Below are positions 45,987-55,271 of a DNA stretch of 64,000 nt, one piece after another. Below the pieces are notes generated by a model. The model was not told the DNA's origin, did not search any database, and was given only the letters and a program-made list of their open reading frames with translations. This DNA comes from Buxus sempervirens (Eukaryota > Streptophyta > Magnoliopsida > Buxales > Buxaceae), in contig OX387186.1 of assembly GCA_947561395.2 (NCBI GenBank), positions 41,311,220-41,375,219 of the forward strand. Reading direction: 5' to 3'. Numbering within the stretch: the stretch's first letter is position 1; every line of letters starts with the position of its first letter. A program made the position numbers and the translations under genes.

Positions 45987-48254
45987 TGTAGACACCCCAA
46001 ATTGCACAAACAATCATCAAAAATCATTATCTCCTGGAAAACCAGCACAGAATTTGGGAAAATATACTTTTACCTGTATCCGGATACTCAATCCGGATAC
46101 AAGTACTCTTTCTCGTATCCGGATACTCAATCCGGATACGTGTGAGCCTTAGCGTATCCGGTACCATGTACCGGATACCTTAAGGCCCTTTGTTATCCGG
46201 TCTGATGTACCGGATACCTTAAGTTTGCTCAAAATTAGGGTTTTCCGAGAGCTTTTCACTTTTACCATCATGTCCCTCATTAAATGAGGGGAAATCGCGG
46301 AAATAACCTTAGGGTTTAGGTTGGAGGGGTTCTAGACATTAAGTTGTGTCTACCAATGACCTTAGCCCTTGCCTATAAATAGGAGCCTCCTCCTTGAGCA
46401 AATGGCACACAACTCTTGTTTTGAATTCTCGCAAAGAAGAACTCCAAGAGAAGAAGGAAACCGCTGTGGAATCGTCTCCAGAACTCAGGTAAGCCTCAAC
46501 TTTTCTTTTTATTTTTTGTCTTTACATTCCTAGATCTAGATCTCTTCTTCTACCTTTCTGTAGTGTAAAGCCTTGTTTGTATGTGTGGAAATCCTTCCCC
46601 GGCTCAAAGTATCTCAAGACTCCCCTAGCCGTAAAACGTGAAGGCGGATCTAGGAGAAACGAGACTGGGGATTGACCCTAGTGCTAGAACCCATGTAGCA
46701 TAAGGCTTTTTGATTGATTGTAAACCGTTCCATATTCAAAGTACCCTTGATTATCTTAAAGAGAACAGAGGGAAACGATAATGGAACGGAACCCTAGGCT
46801 ATGCTAGAACCTATTTTGTTGAATCTATATGCATGTGTATGGATCTTGCTTGGTTTTTTCACTTTTGCACACATATCACTATTTTGGCGGGGTAGGCTCA
46901 TATTTGGGGTTTATTGCATTTATTGTGATAAAACTCAAATAAATGGCCTCAATCAATTCTGGAATGCTTTTCGGATGATTTTAAAGTATTTGTGTTCATC
47001 TTGCACGAATTTCATTTTTATCAATTTTCGGACTTGGTTTTACTCAAAGGTGGCTTAGCTTGACAGCACCTGTACCCCTACTTCGGACGTCCGTAACTTC
47101 ATCATCCGGATGAATTTTGGGGCGATTCCAGAACCATGGGAAAGGTGAGGCTGTCTAGTTTATGTCCACCAAATTTCATGATTTTCTATCTAGCCGATTT
47201 TTGACACCTCTCTGTCGAAGTTGAGTGGACAGTTCAGGTCCAAGTACAGAACTTGTCACTTCGACGGACCGCCATGTGTTCGTTTTAAGTCCGATTCGAG
47301 TGATTTTTGTTTCTGAGTACTCCTTTATGAGTCTATTTTCAAATCCAGTTGGTTTCATAATTTTTGAATTCTATTTGAATTATTGGTAGCCGATTTACTC
47401 AGAACTGCTCATTTGCACTTTTCTGGGTAAATCTGTGATCTTCGGGGCCTGTTCGGGAGACCACCCAAGGCACACCCGAAGGGATTTTTGTATGAGGCTA
47501 GTTTCTCTGGAAAGATGGCCATACAAACTTCAATCACACCAAATTTCACGGATTTCTATGTAGTGGATTTTTCTAGACAATTTTCCAAAGTTGCCCACTT
47601 ACTACTTTTAAAAATCCCCAACAGCAACTTCAAAGGAGCATAACTCCTAGATTTTTCATCAGAATGAAGTGAAATTTTGCATGAGACTCTTATTTACCCT
47701 AATCTTTCAAATGGATTTGGTTTGGTTCAATTCAGAATTGGATTTGAATGATTTTAAGGCAAATGGCATACTTTTTACCTAACTTCCCGGATTTGATTTA
47801 ACTTGGTTTTGATCAACTTGTGTTTTGATTTCCACCTCTTTAATGTTCCAGAAGTGATATTGACATAGGAGGAGATCTAAAATCCATTTGGATCTCCATG
47901 TGAATATATCATACACTTGTTCCTTTTTTAAGGCTTTTTCATGATTTTTAGCAAGCTTCTTATTTTCTTTTTAGCATGAACATACACTTGGCAACCACTT
48001 CGTGTGGATGAATGGGGGTGCCTAACACCTTCCCCCGTTCATAATCTAATCCCCTTACCCATCTCTGGATTTGATTTTCAAGTAGGATTATTTTTATCCT
48101 AGAATGCTTCTTTTGGCTATTTTTGCTACTTTTGAATCTTTGGTGTCCATTCTCACCCCAAAATCATGAATGGTGGCGACTCTCCCACTTTTGCGTTGAG
48201 CCCGTGTGTTGACGGAGGGACGATCACTCCGGTGATTTTTTCCCATGTCTCACA
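45987..48254 (+). repeat. 5' LTR of element A
   Basis: TGTAGACACCCCAAATTGCAC to CCCATGTCTCACA; 2268 bp. It has a palindrome array at 46076-46217 and TATAAATA at 46374-46381, so transcription probably starts near 46405. A possible donor lies at ACTCAG|GTAAGCC (46488). It is followed at 2 bp by the PBS. Confidence 0.92.
46076..46217 (+). promoter_or_regulatory. Four-unit 39-bp-phased palindrome array, LTR of element A
   Basis: Units start at 46076, 46115, 46154 and 46193, exactly 39 bp apart. In this copy the arms are GTATCCGGA/TCCGGATAC (units 1-2) and GTATCCGGTAC/GTACCGGATAC (units 3-4). It lies 157 bp upstream of the TATA box. Confidence 0.88.
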
Positions 48255-48256
48255 AC

Positions 48257-48274
48257 TGGCGACTCTGCTGGGGA
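48257..48274 (+). other. Primer binding site of element A (tRNA-Arg type)
   Basis: TGGCGACTCTGCTGGGGA lies 2 bp after the LTR. Its complement ends in AGAGTCG plus CCA, as in the 3' end of plant tRNA-Arg. A tRNA-Arg primer is known for Ogre/Tat elements. Confidence 0.8.
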
Positions 48275-49623
48275 CTTGTGGATTTAAGCCATTTTGTGCA
48301 TATTCATGCTTTTTCATCACTTTTGAATGTTTGCTATTTTGTTTGTTTTATTTGTGCATAATGGTGTATTCTAAATCTGATTGGGATATTTTTAAATTTT
48401 ACATTGATGAAGGCATGTGTGTATGCTTGGATATGCTAAGGATCATGTTTAGGGCCTTACCTTGTTGTGCATGCCTACTTGTTTTTGTTTGCCTTGGGTT
48501 AGGAGGTTTTTAGTGCCATGATTTGAGCATGAAAACATTGAGCAAAAATCTGTAAATATAGTAGCCATTAGGATGGTTTTCAAGCATGTTTTACCTCATT
48601 AAAACACTTTTGTATCATGTCAAGTAGTGGCTAAATTTTTAGGCATTAATTTGGGGTATAAAGGATGCACTTTTGAGCATAAGAAATCTGAAAATTTTAG
48701 TGCATATTTCTGGAGATTTCAAGCATATTTTACCTCATTGAAACACTTTTGAACCATGTCAAGTAGTGCTAAAATTTTAGGCTCCAATTTGGGGTAGAAA
48801 TGGTACACTTTGAGCATGAAAAAGAGCATGAAATCTGGGATTTTAGGGAATGCTTTTGAGTTTCAAGCATGCTTGCATGATTTAATGGTTGTTTGTACAA
48901 ATGACATGTTTTGTATAACACTTTTGGGCATGTAATATTTTTGTGCATATTTGGTGCTTGCTTGCTTGTATTTAGCTTCATTATTTTGTCATATATGCCT
49001 TGGCTTGAAATGGAATGCATGGCTACGAAAAAGAGTGGCAAGGGGCTGGGACGTTGTGAATGTTACCCCAATTTAAAATTGCACTTGAGCACTTGAAACA
49101 ATTTGCACAGCCTACCATTTACCTATTAAGAAGTTGAACCATGAATGTGTGTAGCTTGGCGCACCGAGGTCGTGACTTCGGAAAGCGAAAGTGAAAACAT
49201 TTACCTTAGAATTTGAGTCAATGATGTGATGACAATGGGATCTGTGATTCGATTCCGGGCATCACTAGACTTGAGTTCTAAGTTGCCAATTAAGCCAAAA
49301 CCCAAAAAACCATACGCTTGAAGGTGGAGAAACACGTTTTCAGCTAAAAGCACACAATTGCGTTTGGGGAATTGGGTGTAAATGTGGGAAGGCCGTTTGC
49401 ATGTTTTACAGGCCAAGGTATAATGTGGATACCATATTAAAAGAAGGTAATACAAGGTGGCAAGGTAAAACCATGTTCTTTTCATGAATTTGGGGATTTT
49501 CCAGATATGATGTCCAAGCCCAATTTGGGGCAAGTTTGAAGGTCAAATTAAGGTGAACATCAATTGGGAATGAAAAAAATCAAATCTGGTGGAAAAAATG
49601 AGTCAAAAAGGGCCATTTCGGCA
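48275..49623 (+). other. Leader of element A, first part
   Basis: About 1.35 kb without a supported ORF. A repeated passage (AAGCATGTTTTACCTCATT...AAACACTTTTG...CCATGTCAAGTAGTG) occurs at 48580 and again at 48722. Long untranslated leaders are usual in Tat elements. Confidence 0.6.
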
Positions 49624-49765
49624 ATAACCGGCAACTCAGGCCGGTTAATAACAGCTCTAATCATATCCGGTACATATTTCCGGATACAAAGACATATGCG
49701 GATATCCGGTTAGGTTGACCGGATACAATAAGGCATATTCTTATCCGGAATAGTGTACCGGATAC
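49624..49765 (+). promoter_or_regulatory. Four-unit 39-bp-phased palindrome array in the leader of element A
   Basis: Units start at 49624, 49663, 49702 and 49741, exactly 39 bp apart. Arms are ATATCCGGTA-like; unit 1 reads ATAACCGGC...GCCGGTTAA, a paired change in both arms. No TATA box is obvious next to it, so it may act as an internal enhancer or as RNA hairpins in the genomic RNA. Confidence 0.85.
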
Positions 49766-50074
49766 ATTCAAAAAATGCACAAATTGGCTTTTCAGCCCAA
49801 ATTTTCAAAATAAAATGCCTAAAATACTGTGGATAATCCTTAGGCACCCCGAAAAGAACATAAGAAATGTTCCCAAAAATACAAAAAAAAATACAAAAAC
49901 AAAAAAAAACAAAAAAAGAATAAAATAAAATATTCTTTCAGGGTTTAACCTAAGCCTGAAAATCAAAGAGGAAACCAAGGTGTCATATTTTTTTTGACAC
50001 CAACTCAACTCAAACATGTGTCAATCAAACTCTGGAACTTGAAAACTGAGAAAATTCAGCAATTTTGAAGAAGA

Positions 50075-51330
50075 AAAAAAACCTTTGGTTGGTTATTTTT
50101 ATCAATCACATCAAAAAAAAATGTAAACCTTGGTTGGTTATTTTTATCAATCAAATCAAAAAAAGTGGGACACTTGGAAGCCCTAGAATATTCCATGAAA
50201 ACCTTGGTTGGTTATTTTTATCAATCAAATCAAATAAAAAAAAAATGAAAACCTTGGTTGGTTATTTTTATCAATCAAATCAAAAAAAGTGGGACACTTG
50301 GAAGCCCTAGAATATTCCATGAAAACCTTGGTTGGTTATTTTTATCAATCAAATCAAACAAAAAAAAATGAAAACCTTGGTTGGTTATTTTTATCAATCA
50401 AATCAAAAAAGTGGGACACTTGGAAGCCCTAGAATATTCCATGAAAACCTTGGTTGGTTATTTTTATCAATCAAATCAAACAAAAAAAAATGAAAACCTT
50501 GGTTGGTTATTTTTATCAGTCAAATCAAAAAAGTGGGACACTTGGAAGCCCTAGAATATTCCATGAAAACCTTGGTTGGTTATTTTTATCAATCAAATCA
50601 AACAAAAAAAAATGAAAACCTTGGTTGGTTATTTTTATCAATCAAATCAAAACATTTGTGGGATACTTGGATAGAGTAGTCCAAGACACCTTTGGTTGGT
50701 TATTTTTATCAGTCAAATCAAAACATTTGTGGGATACTTGGAAGCCCTAGAATATTCCAAGACACCTTTGGTTGGTTATTTTTATCAATCAAATCAAAAC
50801 ATTTGTGGGATACTTGGAAGCCCTAGAATATTCCAAGACATCTTTGGTTGGTTATTTTTATCAATCAAATCAAAACATTTGTGGGATACTTGGATAGAGT
50901 AGTCCAAGACGCCTTTGGTTGGTTATTTTTATCAATCAAATCAAAACATTTGTGGGATACTTGGAAGCCCTAGAATATTCCAAGACACCTTTGGTTGGTT
51001 ATTTTTATCAATCAAATCAAAACATTTGTGGGATACTTGGAAGCCCTAGAATATTCCAAGACATCTTTGGTTGGTTATTTTTATCAATCAAATCAAAACA
51101 TTTGTGGGATACTTGGATAGAGTAGTCCAAGACACCTTTGGTTGGTTATTTTTATCAATCAAATCAAAACATTTGTGGGATACTTGGATAGAGTAGTCCA
51201 AGACACCTTTGGTTGGTTATTTTTATCAATCAAATCAAAAAAAAAATGAAAACCTTGGTTGGTTATTTTTATCAATCAAATCAAAAAAAATTGGGACCCT
51301 TGGAAGCCCTAGAATATTCCAACACAAAAT
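50075..51330 (+). repeat. Tandem repeats in the leader of element A
   Basis: Every unit contains GGTTGGTTATTTTTATCAAT followed by CAAATCAAA. In the left half (50075-50640) a 50-bp and a 74-bp unit alternate, giving a period of about 124 bp. In the right half (50690-51210) units of 76, 76 and 71 bp form a 223-bp higher-order unit present twice (50696-50918 and 50919-51141). The last units return to the left-half type. Translations are repetitive shadows, not genes. 51330-51390 is an A-rich simple repeat. Confidence 0.85.
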
Positions 51331-51557
51331 CAAAAAACAAAAAAAAAAAAACAAAACAAAAAAAAAACAAAACAAAAAAAAAAAGCACAAAAAATTCTGG
51401 ATTGGTGTTCACCTAACCTACTGGTTTACATGTATAGGGGTGTGACTCAAGTTAAATGGAAGCTGACATGTTCTATTCATTTTTTCCTCAGGTACATTCA
51501 ACCTAGGTGCACTTATTTGCAGTCATTGCTCCCGTGACCAGATCCAAAGCAAGAGCC

Positions 51558-52679
51558 ATGAATACTGAAGAGAACCAAGCCCAAGCTACCGTCCCCGCTC
51601 AGGACTTTACTCAGCTGCAGGAGCAAGTGGCCGGTCTGGCCAAAATGCTAGGAGACTTACTGGCGGCTCAGGCCCAGCAGGCCCAAGCCCAAAATCAGGC
51701 GTCGACTTCTCATCCGGCACCGCCACCTCAGGCCTATATTCCGCCTCCGGTTCAGCCCATGCCTGAGCCCATTTCTGAACCAGTCCCTGAACCCATTCTG
51801 ATCAGGGAAAATACAGCGGAGTTTGAGAAAGAGCTGGAAAAAGAAAAGGCCCGGGATGAGATGGAAAAGAAAATGCTGCTGAGGATAGAAAGAATTCAGG
51901 TAGAGCTGAAAGAGGTGAAGGGGGGAGGCAGCCATGCAGGCACCACCTTCGAAGATCTGTGCATGTACCCGGACGTCTGTCTACCGGCTAAGTTCAGGTG
52001 CCTAGACTTTGACAAGTTTGATGGCACGGGCTGCCCATTGAGCCATCTGAAACTATACTGCGGGGCTCTGTGCCAGTTTGGCCGGGACGATGGAATACTG
52101 ATCCAGCTCTTCCAGAGGAGTTTGACCGGGTCAGCCCTTCGGTGGTTCGCTACAGTGGACCATGGAAGGATTAGAAGGTGGAAGGACTTGGCCGATGCTT
52201 TCCTGGACCAGTACAAGTTCAACTCTGAGATCGTGCCGGACAGGTATGACATGATGAGGATGACCAAGGGGAAGGATGAACCGGTACGGCAGTACGCCAA
52301 GAGATGGAGAGAGGCCGCCTCCCAGGTCAGGCCACCTATGCAAGAGCCAGAGATGATCTCCACCTTTATGGGCACACTGGGGCAGCCCTTTTACAACCAT
52401 CTGGTGGGTCAGATAACCACCAACTTTGCAGCCCTGGTGCAGGTGGCTGACCGGATTGAAGAAGGGGTCAGGTCAGGACGGCTGATAGACTACTCTACTC
52501 TGACTGGGCAGTCTGATTCCTCGGCCTCCATGGCCCAGAAGAAAGGGGCCGGATTCAAAAAGACGGGGGCCCGAAAAGAAGGGGAGGTGAACCTGGTCCA
52601 GGCTCCTCCCGCCAAGAAGCCACTGCACGTGAACATCTCGGCACCCCAACAGGCCCAGCAGGCCCAGCAGTCGTACTAG
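51558..52679 (+). CDS. gag: Element A gag (capsid part), ended by an in-frame TAG
   Basis: The first ATG in frame is 51558 (MNTEENQAQATVP); the frame is open from 51507. Order: Gln/Ala-rich segment, Pro-rich segment, coiled coil (EKELEKEKARDEMEKKM), then the retrotransposon gag domain (KFDGTGCPLSHLKLYCGAL, GSALRWFATVD, RRWKDLADAFLDQYKFN, QYAKRWREAASQV). The TAG at 52677-52679 is followed in the same frame by the rest of gag, so it either inactivates the polyprotein or is read through. An acceptor-like TTTTTCCTCAG at 51482-51491 precedes the frame. Confidence 0.85.
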   Translation: MNTEENQAQATVPAQDFTQLQEQVAGLAKMLGDLLAAQAQQAQAQNQASTSHPAPPPQAYIPPPVQPMPEPISEPVPEPILIRENTAEFEKELEKEKARDEMEKKMLLRIERIQVELKEVKGGGSHAGTTFEDLCMYPDVCLPAKFRCLDFDKFDGTGCPLSHLKLYCGALCQFGRDDGILIQLFQRSLTGSALRWFATVDHGRIRRWKDLADAFLDQYKFNSEIVPDRYDMMRMTKGKDEPVRQYAKRWREAASQVRPPMQEPEMISTFMGTLGQPFYNHLVGQITTNFAALVQVADRIEEGVRSGRLIDYSTLTGQSDSSASMAQKKGAGFKKTGARKEGEVNLVQAPPAKKPLHVNISAPQQAQQAQQSY

Positions 52680-55271
52680 ACCCCGATGAATGTCAACTTC
52701 TCTCCTTCCGTGCCAGCTAACACAAGGAGGACTTTTTCTAAGGAGGAGCGGGATGCCTGGTTCGCAGCAAGAAAGAACCGGGTTTTCACCCCTCTACCCA
52801 TATCTCTGTCCCAACTACTGCCAACCCTGCTGAAAGGGGAATATTTGACTCTGAAAGAGTCCAACCCGAATGCCACCAGGGGGAGAAATTTTGACACGTC
52901 GGTCACCTGTGACTTCCACATGGGTGCACCGGGGCACTCTACTGATACCTGCTGGGTGCTGAAGCATGCAGTCCAGGACCTGTTGGACCAGAAGGCATTG
53001 GTGTTCAACACTGCTGCACCGGCCCCGTCCGGGAATGATATTGGGCAGAATCCTCTGCCTTACCACAATGGGGCAGGCCCATCCAACTCCATCACTGCCA
53101 TATCCACCACCAGAAGGGCCTTTGACCCATCACAGCTCATAGCCCCTGTGGGGACCACAGTCCAGGTCCGATTTTTCCCAGAGGAGGAAGAGGAGGAGAT
53201 CAACATGGTCTCCCAAAAAAATAATAATCTTGCTGCTGAGGACATAAGTTCCTCTCTAAACAGGGTCTCTTCACTCATGGCCCAGATGAATACTGCAAGA
53301 CCCCCATTGGTCTTCAATTGCAGTCCACCCACTTATTCCCCATCCAAGCCGTCTAAGGCTCCACTGGTCATCAATCTTGACCCCACTACTGCTTCCATCA
53401 CTTCTTCTGTCCCCACCAAATCCAAACTTCAACCCCTGGTTGTAAATGTGCAGCCAGCCCAAACTATCCCTAAACCGGCCCATACATCCCGATCCAGACT
53501 CCAGCCATTAGTGGTTAACATCCCTAAACTAGCCTATTCAGAGGCCGCTGTACCATGGAATTACAGCGAGGGAATCACGGCTACGGTTCCAATGGTCAGG
53601 AACCAGAACCAGGAGGAGGTGAACCTCATGACGAGGTCGGGGAGATGTGCAGGGGGTGAAGAGAAAGAAAAGGAGACAGAAACAGAAAAAGAAAAAATAG
53701 AAAAAGAAAATGAAGAAAAAAGAAAACAGAAGGGAAAAAATAAAGTAGGAGAAGACACCCCCCAGGGTGCAGAAAATGAGGCAGCCGACCTCATAAAAAT
53801 AATAAAAAAGAGTGAATTCAATCTTGTGGATCAGCTAAACAAGGTCCCGGCCCAGATTTCAATACTGGGCCTCTTGCTGAATTCCGAAAAGCACAGGGAT
53901 GCATTGTTAAGGGTGCTACAGAGTGCACACGTATCCCAGACCATCGATCCAGACCAGCTTGGTAAAATGGTTGGTCAAATCTTGTCACATAATGTGATAA
54001 GTTTCTCAGAGGGTGAGATCAGCCCAGGTGGGTGTTATCATGTGGACCCTTTGCACATCACTGTGCTTTGTAAGGGCTGCATGGTTGCACGGGTTTTAAT
54101 TGACAACGGGTCAGCGTTAAACGTTTGCCCGTTAATCACTTTTACCAAGCTGGGTCTGGACCAGTCAAGGATCAAGCAAAATGGGCGGATAGTAAGGGCT
54201 TTTGATAGCTCCAAGACCCACTCCCTAGGGGAGATTGAACTGCCGGTCACAATTGGGCCGAATATCTTTAACATCACATTTGAAGTGATGGATATACCCG
54301 CAACCTTCAATCTACTCCTAGGAAGGCCGTGGATACATTCGGCTAGGGCAATACCATCCACGCTCCACCAGAGGGTGAAATATGTAAGAGGGCAAAGGGT
54401 GATAACAGTCCTAGCCGAAAACTTGGTGCCGCCCATCGTGTCACCTGATGTGCCCTTGATCAATGTGGACTTGACTGTCGACAAGATTGCATTCCACTCA
54501 TTTCAATTTGAGGCAGTAAATTACATACCTGGGGGGAGTGAGAAAAAGAAGGAAAAAGGGACCACTGCAGAAAAGATGGTCAAGAAAGTGATGGAGAAAT
54601 ACCACTTTCACCCAGGGAAAGGCCTGGGGATCAATCTGCAGGGGATGGTGGAGCCAATCACGGCTAAGAAACTGATCCCCAAGGTAGGGTTGGGCTTCAA
54701 GCCCAGAGGTTGGAGGAGAATGAAGCATGAAGAAGGGGAGAGCAGAAGCAAAGGAAAACTCCCGCATCTGAGGGTGAACTTTCCAAAACCCTCCTACATA
54801 ATCCAAATTTCTCCTTCTATGGACCAATCCAAACCTCCCTACTACAATGTCAACCCATTTCAAAAGCCTTCTGTTTCGGCTTTGCAACCATATAACCCCT
54901 CTCCGATACTAGAAGCAGTGGATGGGCCTGGTCCACAGCCCGAGCAGCAGGTGGACTTTTCTGAAGATGTTGGTGCATTCTTCGCCATGACTGAAGGCGA
55001 AAAGACAGGGGCAGACATGGAACTGCCATTTATTGACTGGGCCGCAGTAAAGGTTCCAGACAAGGTCATTTCTGAACTGGGCCCCGTAGCAGAAAAGGGC
55101 AGTACCCACCCGGTGATGATGGCATCGGATGCTGGGCTTGAGGAGCAGACTTTCCCTATTTCCCCTGCTCCCCAAAATTTTGTACTGAACAACTGGGAGG
55201 AAACTCCCCTTACTTTTGAAGCAGCGTTAGTTCGGCAAACTAACGCGGCTTCCAAAAAAAAACTCCAATAG
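52680..55271 (+). CDS. Element A gag C-terminus, zinc-knuckle-like motif, protease, G-patch-like region
   Basis: It continues in the gag frame after the TAG. Seen in order: C-x2-H-x5-H-x4-C (CDFHMGAPGHSTDTC, near 52908-52952), a low-complexity linker and a Glu/Lys run, aspartic protease with VLIDNGSALNV (Asp codon 54102-54104) and LLLGRPWIHSARA, a G-patch-like stretch (HPGKGLGINLQGMVEPI...GLGFKPRG, about 54610-54705), and a linker with FFAMTEGE. It ends at TAG 55269-55271 after a 9-A run; pol follows in the -1 frame. Unlike element B, the protease Asp is kept. Confidence 0.85.
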   Translation, partial: TPMNVNFSPSVPANTRRTFSKEERDAWFAARKNRVFTPLPISLSQLLPTLLKGEYLTLKESNPNATRGRNFDTSVTCDFHMGAPGHSTDTCWVLKHAVQDLLDQKALVFNTAAPAPSGNDIGQNPLPYHNGAGPSNSITAISTTRRAFDPSQLIAPVGTTVQVRFFPEEEEEEINMVSQKNNNLAAEDISSSLNRVSSLMAQMNTARPPLVFNCSPPTYSPSKPSKAPLVINLDPTTASITSSVPTKSKLQPLVVNVQPAQTIPKPAHTSRSRLQPLVVNIPKLAYSEAAVPWNYSEGITATVPMVRNQNQEEVNLMTRSGRCAGGEEKEKETETEKEKIEKENEEKRKQKGKNKVGEDTPQGAENEAADLIKIIKKSEFNLVDQLNKVPAQISILGLLLNSEKHRDALLRVLQSAHVSQTIDPDQLGKMVGQILSHNVISFSEGEISPGGCYHVDPLHITVLCKGCMVARVLIDNGSALNVCPLITFTKLGLDQSRIKQNGRIVRAFDSSKTHSLGEIELPVTIGPNIFNITFEVMDIPATFNLLLGRPWIHSARAIPSTLHQRVKYVRGQRVITVLAENLVPPIVSPDVPLINVDLTVDKIAFHSFQFEAVNYIPGGSEKKKEKGTTAEKMVKKVMEKYHFHPGKGLGINLQGMVEPITAKKLIPKVGLGFKPRGWRRMKHEEGESRSKGKLPHLRVNFPKPSYIIQISPSMDQSKPPYYNVNPFQKPSVSALQPYNPSPILEAVDGPGPQPEQQVDFSEDVGAFFAMTEGEKTGADMELPFIDWAAVKVPDKVISELGPVAEKGSTHPVMMASDAGLEEQTFPISPAPQNFVLNNWEETPLTFEAALVRQTNAASKKKLQ

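Noticed and set aside
46076-46217. Regularly spaced palindromes resembling a CRISPR array
   Set aside because: Eukaryotic LTR context, only four units, variable unit centres, 14-bp spacers, and no cas genes; units sit in promoter positions.
50696-51125. Two identical 68-residue ORFs
   Set aside because: They are translations of a 223-bp tandem repeat in the leader of element A.
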